Positions 51,301-57,229 of a DNA stretch of 64,000 nt are shown one piece after another; position 1 is the stretch's first letter, and every line of letters begins with the position of its first letter. Where the stretch lies: positions 19,450,825 to 19,514,824 of the forward strand of contig CM060104.1 of the NCBI GenBank assembly GCA_030522415.1. Direction: 5' to 3'. The stretch is from Channallabes apus (Eukaryota > Chordata > Actinopteri > Siluriformes > Clariidae). The position numbers and the translations under genes were made by a program. Below the pieces are notes generated by a model. The model made no database searches. It was not told the DNA's origin and was given only the letters and a program-made list of their open reading frames with translations.

Positions 51301-51464
51301 TGGACCCTGTGTAGCTTGCCTTGTAAATATGTTAATAGATCAGAACAGATAAATATGAAAAATGCACAATTTTGTTTTTCTTTCTTTTATCTAGACGCCC
51401 CCTGGCGCCTCCCATTAGAGCAGCACACCAGCCCAGGAAGTTCCACACACCTCCACAGGTGTAA
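12533..51464 (+). CDS. adam15: adam15, membrane metalloprotease-disintegrin (complete, 25 coding exons)
   Basis: Exons: 12533-12758, 16607-16701, 31378-31454, 31562-31640, 32513-32589, 34203-34407, 34508-34573, 34897-34968, 35760-35929, 36052-36136, 36257-36405, 39505-39682, 39794-39886, 40029-40224, 40736-40844, 41003-41198, 44880-44957, 45512-45623, 45734-45884, 47477-47585, 48595-48663, 48898-48978, 49760-49828, 49942-50114, 51395-51464. Frame is continuous, about 994 residues. Order: signal peptide (1-26), prodomain with cysteine switch C235 (GACGVPH), furin-type RTKR at 253-256, and metalloprotease with [12 protein letters not shown] (H399, E400, H403, H409) and Met-turn CIMEPS, so catalytic residues are present. 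Then come the disintegrin domain (CREPLGECD at the integrin loop, no RGD), cysteine-rich and EGF-like regions, a TM helix (about 759-780) and a proline-rich tail. Known role: cell-surface proteolysis and adhesion, with the tail binding Src-family and other SH3 proteins. Exon 5 uses a GC donor. Phase junctions and synteny with dcst1 make the call firm. Confidence 0.93.
12759..13885. other. adam15 intron 1, proximal part
   Basis: AT-rich intron sequence with a short tcactcac run near 13120-13140. No gene or identifiable element. Confidence 0.5.
13888..14215 (+). mobile_element. tRNA-headed SINE (family A), near full length
   Basis: The head contains the A-box-like tggtgtagtggttagcac and the B-box-like gggtttgattcc. 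The body has ccacagtccaaaaacatgca and ttcccaaattgccc. The tail has ttggcacactgtccagggtg, then agtggtatagatgatgagtgagtg. Composition: tRNA-like head with an L2-like tail. Confidence 0.85.
14260..14318. repeat. (ATT)n microsatellite
   Basis: About 17 uninterrupted ATT/TTA triplets in adam15 intron 1. Confidence 0.95.
14320..16606. other. adam15 intron 1, distal part: nothing recognised
   Basis: AT-rich sequence with scattered short poly-A runs and no ORF or transposon I can name, up to the exon 2 acceptor (ctgcag at 16601-16606). Confidence 0.5.
17640..18310 (+). pseudogene. Decayed Tc1-like transposase remnant
   Basis: The segment around 17960-18200 follows the Tc1 catalytic core in the plus direction: gaaaaaggtcatttggtctgatgag encodes the WSDE box with the first catalytic Asp. 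Later tctggaggcagtg, ttgcttcagttggtcaggtcta and gtgaatgaccaggttat follow the order of related fish elements. Stops and deletions break the frame. Clear terminal repeats were not found. It lies in adam15 intron 2. Confidence 0.65.
19127..19440 (-). mobile_element. tRNA-headed SINE (family A)
   Basis: Reverse-strand copy beginning at the tail (accgcttatcctgtacagggtcac) and running through ggtttggactatgggaggaaac to a decayed head near 19430. The tail and body are among the best preserved in the window. Confidence 0.85.
20498..21129 (-). mobile_element. 5'-truncated LINE (RTE-like) with target duplication
   Basis: The minus strand encodes the C-terminal end of a LINE reverse transcriptase in pieces with frameshifts. 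[37 protein letters not shown] and TRQALEWNP are the usual thumb/C-terminal blocks. The insertion is bounded by direct copies of acagttagtgtaa (20485-20497 and 21130-21142), a 13-bp target duplication. The 3' end (low coordinate) is A/G-rich. Dead and 5'-truncated. Confidence 0.85.
21626..22188 (-). mobile_element. Solo LTR, retrovirus-like
   Basis: On the minus strand the 563-bp unit starts TGTAGGATTA and ends GTTCCCAACA. It contains a TATA-like tataaactctcc and then AATAAAG further on, the expected U3-R-U5 order. The 4-bp flanks are identical (aagg at 21622-21625 and 22189-22192), as for retroviral integration. There is no internal coding region, so this is the product of LTR-LTR recombination. 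Class (endogenous retrovirus versus other LTR element) is inferred from the 4-bp duplication and TG...CA ends. Confidence 0.7.
23080..23134. repeat. (TA)n microsatellite
   Basis: About 27 AT dinucleotides in adam15 intron 2. Confidence 0.95.
23355..24201. mobile_element. hAT-like element interrupted by an LTR
   Basis: The left end tagggttgttccgat and the reversed right end tagagatgttccgat form inverted repeats. The flanks share gtttttat on both sides, the 8-bp duplication of hAT insertion. The interior repeats cgatac/gtatcgg motifs near both ends. The middle is displaced by the LTR at 23523-24049. Non-autonomous. Confidence 0.8.
23523..24049 (+). mobile_element. Solo LTR nested inside the hAT-like element
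   Basis: A 527-bp unit starting TGTCACGG and ending CCGTTACA. It has a TATA box (gctataaaacac about 23680) and AATAAA near 23965, giving LTR order U3-R-U5 on the plus strand. GC content is much higher than the host element. The flanking 5-mers (cagag / caggt) match only partly, so the target duplication is eroded or the end is off by a base or two. Confidence 0.7.
24210..27235. other. adam15 intron 2, 3-kb stretch with no identified element
   Basis: Less repeat-rich than its surroundings. There is a purine-rich stretch near 25340-25400 and pyrimidine-rich sequence near 25500-25640. No conserved ORF or transposon termini seen. In a repeat-dense intron this is a reasonable place to look for conserved regulatory sequence. 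Confidence 0.4.
27241..27260 (+). repeat. Interstitial telomere-type repeat
   Basis: Three perfect TTAGGG units plus TT, followed by gtcttatcttatctta, directly upstream of a SINE copy. Confidence 0.85.
27330..27650 (+). mobile_element. tRNA-headed SINE (family A) with internal (GT)n expansion
   Basis: The body ggtttcctcccacagtccaaaaacatgc and tail (ggattgtctagggtgg, then aagatgaatgaatg) are present. The normally short tgtgtgtg segment has expanded to about 22 GT units (27510-27554). The head is degraded. Confidence 0.8.
27663..28018 (-). repeat. 3' LTR of the 2.9-kb element
   Basis: 356 bp. It carries the ORF stop codon (28002-28000) in its U3 end, a TATA-like tataaatag and an AATAAA. It differs from the 5' LTR by a G/A and a G/T change by eye. 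Confidence 0.93.
28000..30180 (-). CDS. Repetitive proline-rich ORF of the LTR element (Gag-like position)
   Basis: From ATG 30180-30178, 26 bp inside the 5' LTR border, the frame is open for 726 residues. It ends in TAG at 28002-28000, inside the 3' LTR after reading through the polypurine tract. The frame also extends 51 codons upstream into the LTR. The head (about 150 residues) is acidic and Trp-rich ([25 protein letters not shown]), followed by a basic patch ([10 protein letters not shown]) and a short predicted coiled coil ([16 protein letters not shown]). Then come four repeat blocks: a 10-aa unit [10 protein letters not shown], a 23-aa unit with [13 protein letters not shown], a long 10-aa block APTPPSSAx, and a 9-aa unit ALPRPSTSP. 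No CCHC knuckle or enzyme motif. Position suggests a structural Gag-like protein; function unknown. Confidence 0.7.
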   Translation of the reverse strand: MAEDFPLDYFWGGADTISPELANWLEDSEEEGFGSWEYCWLEDGKIDLFQSWRYNQLAKQEQEHDRESSEERERETPRSWESCRLAIRRTPFKGDAARGHVIPRTGRKRRARKPKYGGDAGEREPQAEQQQKELRWWIPEPEQVREIREQVEEMQRMILHFRDNREAGSELFPPSPTLQESAVHAPTRQESAVHAPTLQESAVHAPTLQESAVHAPTLQESAVHAPTLQESAVHAPTLQESAVHAPTLQLSIVHAPPLQSSIMHAPTLSSPAQAPTTKTPVLPPPPGFEDSELAPQQPLSHAPVLPPPPGFEDSELARQQPLSHAPVLPPPPGFEDSELACQQPLSHAPVLPPPPGFEDSELARQQPLSHAPVLPPPPGFEDDVELANARHAPESSSSAPHAPTPPSSAECAPTPPSSAECAPTPPSSAECAPTPPSSAECAPTPPSSAECAPTPPSSAECAPMPPSSELHAPTPPSSALHAPTPPSSALHAPTPPSSALHAPTPPSSAVTAPSPPSSAVTAPSPPSSAVTAPPPPSSAVTAPPPSSSAVTAPPPPSSAVTAPTPPSSAVTAPTPPSSAVTAPTPPSSAVTSPTPPSSAVTSPTPPSSAVTAPRPPSSAVTAPTPRPSTSPALPRPSTSPALPRPSTSPALPRPSTSPALPRPSTSPALPRPSTSPSRQPQSTSPGPSPSLRVGRPKVVLWGGCPGPPAMLRRSISLGGSTVTVNP
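28140..29660. repeat. Four adjoining in-frame tandem repeat arrays
   Basis: About 28140-28315: 27-bp units (cgtggcagagctggaga core). About 28310-28990: 30-bp units (gcgctcgacgg core), more than 20 copies falling into sub-blocks. About 29030-29345: 69-bp units (tcctcgaagccgggaggcgg core), about five copies. About 29370-29655: 30-bp units (ggagcgtgcacggcgctctc core), about ten copies. All unit lengths are multiples of three. The region is strongly GC-rich compared with the intron around it. Confidence 0.9.
30204..30559 (-). repeat. 5' LTR of the 2.9-kb element
   Basis: 356 bp, same ends and motifs as the copy at 27663. It would hold the promoter of the element, transcribing leftwards, antisense to adam15. 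Confidence 0.93.
30935..31274 (-). mobile_element. Truncated copy of a Tc1-like family (same family as 46105-47193)
   Basis: Segments caccattctgtgtaaactctagaca, ggagatcagcagtttctgaa and ggcaccaaca follow the same order as the element at 46105-47193. The copy ends at gttaaagtggatggtgagtg just before TA (31275-31276). The transposase region is missing. It sits just upstream of adam15 exon 3. Confidence 0.65.
31697..32373 (+). mobile_element. Internally deleted Tc1/mariner-type element with long inverted repeats
   Basis: TA dinucleotides flank 31697-32373. The left arm (caggtccttctaaaaaaattagcatattg, 31697 to about 31860) and right arm (about 32205-32373) are inverted copies. The centre keeps only the start of a transposase (ATG near 32026, opening [19 protein letters not shown]), truncated by deletion. 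It lies in adam15 intron 4. Confidence 0.85.
32714..32762. repeat. (GT)n microsatellite
   Basis: About 24 GT units in adam15 intron 5. Confidence 0.95.
32975..33075 (-). repeat. Dispersed 3'-tail-like repeat
   Basis: tcaagtcaagtaggcttttattgtc here is the reverse of gacaataaaagcctacttgact at 39180-39215. A weaker relative (tttttatttgtcacatacacagtatg) is at 54190. It resembles the polyadenylated 3' end of a retroposon; the family is not identified. Confidence 0.5.
33172..33430 (+). mobile_element. tRNA-headed SINE (family A)
   Basis: Head ggcagcacagtgtctgagtggttagcac with B-box-like gggttcgattccg, then ggtttcctccaacagtccaaag and ttcccaaattgcccaaagtg. The L2-like tail is shortened. In adam15 intron 5. 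Confidence 0.85.
33535..33790. repeat. hAT-type relic related to 30715-30790
   Basis: ataccatattatcaggatacctacaata and gatttgtattgtgattctttaag recur in inverted orientation, diverged, at 30715-30790. The cgatacc motif resembles hAT terminal sequences. Boundaries are uncertain. Confidence 0.4.
33885..33990 (-). mobile_element. Short fragment of a tRNA-headed SINE
   Basis: Reverse-strand head remnant: aggatcaaaccatcgacta, then gtgaggcagaaactctacccactgtactgttataccgccc. Confidence 0.5.
36406..37870. other. adam15 intron 11, proximal 1.5 kb
   Basis: Contains a short duplication of the exon 11 end: atggagccatcaacaggctgagtgcttct at about 36439 repeats atggagccgtcaacagggtgagtgcttct at about 36389. 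The rest includes a moderately GC-rich stretch at 36780-36980 that looks repeat-derived but that I cannot name. Confidence 0.5.
37873..38370 (-). pseudogene. hAT transposase C-terminal fragment
   Basis: The plus-strand left border starts CAGGGGTACTCAAAT, a hAT-type terminus. The minus-strand frame at 38365-38021 encodes the hAT dimerisation region: [17 protein letters not shown] start ([20 protein letters not shown]), then [16 protein letters not shown]. This matches GTF2IRD2/ZBED-type hAT transposases. The N-terminal part is missing. Confidence 0.75.
38400..38785. mobile_element. Second hAT-like fragment
   Basis: The right end atatatcgtgcagccctag, reversed, gives tagggctgcacgatatat, a widespread hAT terminus. 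Directly left of it are gcgataac/gatatggttatcgcg motifs. The other end was not located; it abuts the preceding hAT fragment. Confidence 0.55.
39110..39220 (+). repeat. Dispersed 3'-tail-like repeat
   Basis: ttgcactgtgtactgaactgt and gacaataaaagcctacttgact match the reverse-strand copy at 32975-33075. It carries an internal AATAAA and looks like a retroposon 3' end. Confidence 0.5.
41230..41294. repeat. (CA)n microsatellite
   Basis: About 32 CA units about 30 bp after the adam15 exon 16 donor. Confidence 0.95.
41693..42000 (+). mobile_element. tRNA-headed SINE (family A), best-preserved copy
   Basis: Head ggcggtatggtggtgtagtg with A-box-like sequence, gggttcgtttccc at the B-box position, then ggtttcctccgggtactccgg, ccacagtccaaaaatattcaga and attggcgttcccaaattgccc. 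The L2-like tail starts ggattggcaccctgtccagg. The gataagcggtat end is missing. In adam15 intron 16. Confidence 0.9.
42759..44384 (+). mobile_element. Tc1-like transposon nested in the hAT-like element
   Basis: 1626 bp between TA dinucleotides (42757-42758 and 44385-44386). The long inverted repeats start C(C/A)ACCCCTGGCAAAAATT, with inner tatggaatcac repeats near both ends (42965-43015 and 44125-44170), an IR/DR layout. Left and right arms are still very similar. The transposase is broken. Confidence 0.9.
43157..44110 (+). pseudogene. Broken Tc1 transposase
   Basis: The frame starts [19 protein letters not shown] with helix-turn-helix QSAVSK, then [10 protein letters not shown]. It is broken by in-frame stops near 43264, 43408 and 43474 and a frameshift near 43728. 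The first two catalytic acids survive (RFSDES and FQDDNASCH). The third is lost: the NPIE codon is TAA (NPI-stop-NLW, about 43943). No functional transposase is possible from this copy. Confidence 0.88.
46105..47193 (-). pseudogene. Decayed Tc1-like transposon (third family)
   Basis: 1089 bp between TA dinucleotides (46103-46104, 47194-47195). The ends CACTCATACACTTCATT and CTGGTGAGTG are eroded inverted repeats. Read on the minus strand, the interior corresponds to a Tc1 transposase (the tattggattgactg region around 46320 is the DLNPIE block) with deletions and stops. Relatives lie at 30935-31274 and 50985-51194. In adam15 intron 19. Confidence 0.8.
47774..47939 (+). CDS. Candidate alternative terminal exon of adam15
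   Basis: A good acceptor (tctctcacacag, ending 47773) opens a phase-0 frame compatible with exon 20 (ending 47585). It reads [15 protein letters not shown] and stays open for 54 codons to TGA at 47937-47939. No phase-matching donor was found, and AATAAA follows at 48432-48437. Use of this exon would give a short cytoplasmic tail lacking the SH3-ligand exons. It could also be chance; no transcript was seen. Confidence 0.35.
48432..48437 (+). promoter_or_regulatory. Possible internal polyadenylation signal in adam15
   Basis: AATAAA about 490 bp after the stop of the candidate alternative exon and 160 bp before exon 21. It would serve the short-tail transcript if that exists. Confidence 0.3.
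50321..50885 (+). pseudogene. mariner-family remnant
   Basis: Starts with the mariner-like terminus aggtggtatcaaaaagtttcgaga. At 50511 a frame opens [17 protein letters not shown], the known N-terminus of a mariner transposase class (SETMAR-like domain start), and quickly degenerates. Later pieces (ctgttgacattcgccgcgttgtgcatcaagaattc, about 50855-50890) resemble the mariner core. In adam15 intron 24. Confidence 0.7.
50985..51194 (-). mobile_element. Terminal fragment of the third Tc1-like family
   Basis: tgtttctaaaatactcaaacca, accatgccatagttaaagtcac and the end ttaaagtggaaagtgaatg match the order in 46105-47193 and 30935-31274. Confidence 0.6.
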
Positions 51465-52260
51465 GCAGTAGATGCTGCAATGTAGACTCTGTGTACTGTG
51501 GCCCTGATTGACACACTTCTAATTGCACTGACCATCTCAGACTCAACACAGCTGAACCAATGTCATGCGCCTGAACACATTTCTCTAAACAGAGTCAGCA
51601 AGTTAATTCCAACACATGGACACGCATTCAAAGATTATCCAGTTAATGCATTGATGATGAAGAAAGGCTCAGACACTTTACATGATGACTGATCAAGTCG
51701 TCTTTCATGTGCTAAACAGTATTCTGTATTTATGTGTGCTATCACTGGCTACATTGCTGATGAGTGTGTGTAGGTTGAATGTTGGTTAAGAACCAATGTT
51801 CAACATTTAAAGGGCTAGAAATTTACCCTGAACTTCCAGCCAGTAACTAAGAATTTTATAACTTCATTTGATTATGCAGTAGCTATGCACTACTGATTCT
51901 GAAATTGACCCAAAAATATTCATTGTTTTTGTTTTGAAGCACCATGATGACCTTGACCAAGCTACTAAATATGTGTTCATCCTAAGAAAATAATTCTGAT
52001 CATTTTATAATTTTTTAAGCAGGTGTAAAGGATTGAACTGATGATTCTGTGCAGCCCAGGCTGTTTTATGTGGCACTTATCAGTGTATAAATCATACATG
52101 TCTATAGATGGTGGTCATTAATTGCTGAAAAAAGAAAAAAAAATAGATGCTGCTGGTCTGGTCTCTTTGCCTTTTGTAAATAGTAAAGGTATAAGGGGGA
52201 TATTGTTGTTTATTTTGCAAAATACAGTATTTTTATGCAATAAAACTTGAAACTTGTTTT
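51465..52260 (+). other. adam15 3' UTR
   Basis: From the stop at 51462-51464 to just past AATAAA at 52239-52244. No further in-frame exon is needed. No repeat element recognised. Confidence 0.7.
52239..52244 (+). promoter_or_regulatory. adam15 polyadenylation signal
   Basis: AATAAA followed by acttgaaacttgttttt about 780 bp after the stop codon. Confidence 0.7.
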
Positions 52261-52439
52261 TAAAAAATAATTATATTGAGTTATTTGTTATCACAGTGTT
52301 CAGTTGAAATTAAGCAACTGAAACCACTATAAAAATGCTAATGTAAAATGTAAAACAACTAAACTGCTCATTAGCTATTTAATGTTTTATTGATGGGTTT
52401 GAGGCCATCATTTATTACAACATTATGCCATGGTACAGC

Positions 52440-53400
52440 AGTGGTGGCTGATAGCTTTTGAAAAAGGGGAAGCTCATATTAGGCCTTCATCATAAAATTC
52501 ATTATGTTATTTGTACGTAAATTCTGGCTAATTTCCACTTCCACGAGCTACTTTAATTATATGAATGAATTAACTTTACAATGCTAAAACAAGGAACAAA
52601 GTCAAGAACACTATATGTTTTTTTTTTATTTAAAGAATGATTTGTACAAGCAAAATGGTTTATATCACCTGCAAACAATACAGAGTGCAGCAATTCGTCG
52701 TATCACTTCTGTCAATCAAAAATGGGGTTCCGCCCCTTTAAACAGCTCCTCCAATCATCATGCAGCAGCCCAGCGTCCTGGCCCGCCCACCGCTCCATGC
52801 ACTCCCAGGGAAGCTGAGCTTCCCTGGAAGTGACGATTTTGGTGCATTTATCCAATTACCATCCAGCTTTTCTGCAGTGAAAAAAGCTCCTCTGTGCTGC
52901 CCATAGAGTTCCAGTGAAGCTGGGCTTTAGGAGGGTTTAATGCGCTGTGCTGCACGGAAATGTATGACAAGAAAATCGCGTCAAACAATCTACAATAAAT
53001 ACCTGATTCTGAACGAGCTAGTCATGAAGTTGAACGCGTTTTATTAAAACTTTTATTAAAACCAATATAAATACGACAGTGCATATACTGTATGAGCATT
53101 TATTTTCTGACATAGTAGAGGAAGCATGTTTAAACATGTTTAATTTTTCATGCGTAAAGATGGAAACGTACTCACAGCGGCAAAAACTCGCGGTGAATCA
53201 TAATGAACCGTACTTATAGCCACCGCGCGAAACCGCATAGGTGAGATAGGGGTATTAGTGATTGAGCTTCTCAACCCTGACTGCTATAAAAACTAAAAAC
53301 AGAGAGAGACTAAGAACTGTTGAGGAAAAGCTTCGTATGTGTCTTTCTTCAATTCCTGCCAGGATATCAGCTCTGTGTTCATCCAAACAGGCCCGGGTTT
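52440..53400. mobile_element. Probable DNA-transposon derivative
   Basis: Starts agtggtggctgatagctttt. It contains a GC-richer middle (52720-52990, with tcccagggaagctgagcttccctgg, itself a 10-bp inverted repeat) unlike the AT-rich flanks. It resembles a dispersed fish repeat, but neither family nor borders can be fixed. Confidence 0.35.
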
Positions 53401-54732
53401 CACACTGAGTAGGTAGAAATATGAAAGATCAAAAAAGACTGTTTTCATTATATTTATTTGATTCATATTCAAGACACTTTGACATATTCAATTTTATTTG
53501 AAAGAAGAAGAAATATGAAAGATCATAAAATACTTTTTCTTTGTGTTTATTTGATTCCTGTTCAAGACACTTCGATAAGAATAGCTTTGGAATGAGGTGG
53601 TGGTTCTTTCTCTTCTATTTTTTTTATCCTTTGTTACTGGACTTCATTTGTAGATATGGTATACAGTCGTTTCAAACTTGCTCCTCAAAAATAAGTTTTC
53701 TTTAGGAATTTGATACATTAGCAAGGTGTGGATTTATTAAAACGCACTCATCAGTGTGGAAATGTACATTAAGTAATTCCTACCAATTTGAACAGACATT
53801 TCCATACCACCAATTATTTCATCAAAGTTTCTGAAATGTTTAAAAATTTTTGTTGAGTTTACCAAAGGGGAAAAAAACTGTCCTTTCTCCCCTTTACGCA
53901 TAAGGTTGATGATCCCAGGTTATAAATAATACATGCTATAAACCACAATTCCGTAAACCTGCTTGTTGTCCTGATGAAACTAAAGAAATCCAAAGTTTAT
54001 GCATCTGGATAATGTGATTGGTGAGCCCCAAAAACTTTCTTGTTAATGTGCTAAACTTGACACCCCGTTATTCCACCTGGTGATTCTTAAAATAGACAAA
54101 TTACTGGTGCCTATTACTGTTGCTTTGGCTCATTAGTACAAGGCTTCATATACTGTATACTGTACATAAAGGACATCTAAATCAAATTTTTATTTGTCAC
54201 ATACACAGTATGATATGCAGTGAAATGCTTAATGCCTGTGACCTAAAATAAAAAAAGAAAAGAATCGTATTTAAATAAAGAAATAAAATATGAAAGCAGA
54301 GAAAATTATACAAATATAGCAAGAATGAGCTACAAAATTTACAAGATGTACAAGTAAAAAGAGATTTGAAAAATAAGTGACTTCTTTGTCTTTCGGCTGT
54401 TCCATTTCAGGGGTCGCCACAGCGAATCATCTGCCTCCATCTAACCCTATCCTCTGCATCCTCTTCTCTCACACCAACTAACTTCATGTCCTCTCTCACT
54501 GCGTCCATAAATCTCCTCTTTGGTCTTCCTCTAGCCCTCCTGCCTGGCAGTTCCAACCTCAGCATCCTTCTACCGATATATTCACAATCTCTCCTCTGAA
54601 CATTTCCAAACCACCTCAGTCTGGCTTCTCTGACTTTATCTCCAAAACATCTAACATGGGTTGTCCCTCTGATGAACTCATTCTTGATCCTATCCATCCT
54701 TGTCACTCCCAAAGAGAACCTCAACATCTTCA

Positions 54733-54860
54733 GCTCTGCTACCTCCAACTCTCCCTCAAGTCTTTTCTTCAGTGCCACTGCCTCTAAGCCTCTACGGCTT
54801 AGAGGCAGTGGCACTGAAGAAACGACAGGAGGCAGAGTTGGAGGTAGCAGAGTCATCTGT
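54733..54860. repeat. Fold-back palindrome inside the LINE
   Basis: ttcttcagtgccactgcctc...aagcc (about 54758-54794) is followed after tctac by its exact reverse complement. Outside these about 26-bp perfect arms the pairing continues imperfectly (ctctgctacctccaac near 54734, gttggaggtagcagag near 54838). Total arm length is about 60 bp. Confidence 0.9.
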
Positions 54861-55509
54861 CGTAAACCTTTCCTTTCATTCTCGCTGATACTCTTTTATC
54901 ACACAACACACCTGACACTTTTCGCCACCCGTTCCAACCTGCCTGTACCCGCCTCTTCACCTCCTTTGAACACTCTCCGTTGCTCTGGACTATTGACCCT
55001 AAGTACTTAAAATCCTGCACCTTCTTTACCTCTGCTCCCTGTAGCCTCACCGTTCCTCTTGGGTCCCTCTCATTCACACACATGTATTCCGTCTTGCTCT
55101 ATGTTTGGCCTTTGCCACCTCTACCTTCACCGTACGCTGCAACTCCCTGTACTCCTGCCTACTCTCTTCAGTCCTCTCGGTGACTCACTTCTTCTTAGCT
55201 AGCCTCATTCCCTGTATACACTCCTGGACTTCCTCATTCCACCAAGTCTCCTTGTCCACTTTTCCCTTACCTGATGATACACCAAGTACCCTCCCTAATC
55301 ACATTGGCTGTAGTTGTCCAGTCAACTGAAAGCACCTCCTGACCACCTGATAGCCTGTCTCAACTCCTCCCTAAAGACTACACAACATTCTTCCTTTCTC
55401 AGCTTCCACCATTTTGTCCTCTGCTCTGCCTTTGTCCTCTTCACCTTCCTCACCACCAGGGTTATTTTACACACCACTATTGTGTTGTCTGGCTACACTC
55501 TCCCCTACC

Positions 55510-56079
55510 AACACTTTGCAGGAAGAAAGTATTGACTACTGCCATTTCCATCCTCTTTGCAACGTTCACCACCATCTGTCCTTCTACATTCCTGTCCTGA
55601 AGACCAAACCTTCCCATCACATTTTCATCACCTCTGTTCCCTTCCCCAACATGTCCATTGAAGTCTGCACCAATCACCACTCTCTCACCTCTAGGGATGC
55701 TCTGCATCACTTCATCTAACTCACTCCAGAATTTCTCCTTCTCTTCTAACACACATCCTACCTGTGGAGCATAACCACTAACAACATTGAACATTATCTC
55801 TTCAATTTCCAACTTCAGACTCATCACCCTATCTGATACTCTCTTCACCTCTATATCATTCCTTACAAACTCCTCTTTCAGACTAACTCCTACTCCATTT
55901 TTTTTCCTATCCACACCATGGTAAAACAATTTGAAACCTGTTCCTAAGCTTCTGGCCCTGCTACCTTTCCACCTGGTCTCCTGGACACACAGTATATCCA
56001 CCTTCCTTCTCTGCATAATATCAACCAACTCTCTTCCCTTCCCTGTCATGGTCCCAACATTCAAAGTCCCTACTGTCAC
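55510..56079 (-). pseudogene. AP-type endonuclease domain of the LINE
   Basis: Opens MTVGTLNVGTMTGKGRELVD, then VQETRWKG (metal-binding Glu), SGYAPQ and GADFNGHVG (Asp/Asn catalytic loop). These are the expected blocks of the exonuclease-endonuclease-phosphatase fold used by non-LTR retrotransposons to nick target DNA. The frame is lost after EMAVVNTFF, before the reverse transcriptase. Confidence 0.85.
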
Positions 56080-56589
56080 TCCTAAACTCTAGCCTTTCCT
56101 CTTCTCTCTCTGCTTTCGAACACGCCTTCCTCCTCTCCTTCTTCAACCAACAGTAGTCCAATTTCCACCGGCACACTGTTGGTCAACAGCACCAGTGGCG
56201 GTCGTTGTTAACCCGGGCCACGACCGATCTGGTATAGGAATTATATTTGTGATTCACATCATTGATTTGGCAAATGTTTTACGTCGGATGCCCTTCCTGA
56301 CACAACCCTCTGCATTTATCCAGACTTGGGCACAAGAAGACACCCCGTGGTTGCATTTGAAAAATAAGTGTACCAGATTTTAAGTGTACTGTATAGGTTA
56401 TCCAAAATAAGTTATAACCGAGTGCAGTTAGTCCTCATTTGTGTAAAAAATTAGCAATGTCCAATCACAAGCCAAACAATGTGCAAACTCCCAGATATGT
56501 GCAACATTGTGAATACATTGGAAGAATTCTTTGGAGTAACTATAGACAATCAATGAACAAGGTATTGTACATTTCTATCCACATAGGCT

Positions 56590-56840
56590 GCTCAGGTGCA
56601 TTTTAGTTGTCTGGACTACTACATTGTCTGGACTACTACAACTTGCTCCTAGTCTGCTTCTCAGGAAGATCCAACCTCTGCAACTGATCCAGAAAGCAGA
56701 TGAATGATTAGTTTTCAACCTTCCTAAGGTATCAAACACCACCCTATTGATATGACCTCTCCAATGGTTTTCTGTAGCTATGACATTTTATTTAAAACAC
56801 TGATGTTGGTCAACAAAAATAAATCCTTCTCCACACTCCT
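56590..56840 (+). pseudogene. L2-like LINE reverse transcriptase relic
   Basis: Degraded plus-strand remains of the L2/CR1 RT C-terminus. tctggactactacaacttgctc corresponds to DYCNSLL. Then come ctgcaactgatccagaaagcag (LQLIQNAA), tttcaaccttcctaag (FNLPK) and cacccta...gacctctccaatggttttctgtagct (LHWLPVA). Several stops. Confidence 0.6.
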
Positions 56841-56996
56841 TGCATCAAAATTATATTAAAAAAAAATAAATACATTATATAGAAATCATGCTGGTGAGAC
56901 AGCTTGCTAGATATATAAATACATTTTTTTTTTAAATGAACAAAAATTTTACTTAGAAATTATTTATGGACTTTTCCAGTAGGTGGGTAACCAGTT

Positions 56997-57225
56997 GGGC
57001 ACTGGTGGCTCAGTGGTAGGTGTTTTTTCTGCCATGTGGAAGGCCTGGGTTTGATTCCCAGCCACTAGACACTAGATGCAGTACTGGTCCCAAGCCTGGA
57101 TAAAATGGGAGGGTTGCGTCAAAAAGGGCATCCGGCGTAAAACCTGTGCCAAGTTGTTGTGCTGACTGAATGTTCCCCTGTGGCAACCTCTTGTTGGGAG
57201 CAGCTGAAAGACCAACAACATAGTT
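56997..57225 (+). mobile_element. tRNA-headed SINE (family B), RTE-related body
   Basis: A-box-like ggtggctcagtggtaggt, B-box-like gggtttgattccc, then agcctggataaaatgggagggttgcgtc and agggcatccggcgtaaaacc. The end reads ttgggagcagctgaaagac. The body after the tRNA head matches the 5' region of the RTE-like LINE just upstream (reverse of 56270-56345), and the end resembles that LINE's 3' tail. Confidence 0.75.
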
Positions 57226-57229
57226 TACA

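Larger units (their letters stand above)
54371..56350 (-). mobile_element. RTE-like LINE, internally deleted
   Basis: Minus strand, 5' end at about 56350. A 5' region is followed by an endonuclease frame (56079 to about 55520), then a jump to the reverse transcriptase C-terminus in pieces. DFKYLGSIVQSNGECSKEVKRR lies at about 55010-54950, and RFSLGVTRMDRIKNE, RWFGNVQRRD and RRARGRPKRRFMDAVREDMK at 54730-54410. The 3' end reads gtggcgacccctgaaatgg. Most of the RT palm is missing, and a fold-back lies at 54733-54860. Confidence 0.85.

Noticed and set aside
54672..55719. Plus-strand frames of 60-112 codons
   Set aside because: Shadows of the minus-strand RTE-like LINE; the known endonuclease and RT motifs are only on the minus strand.
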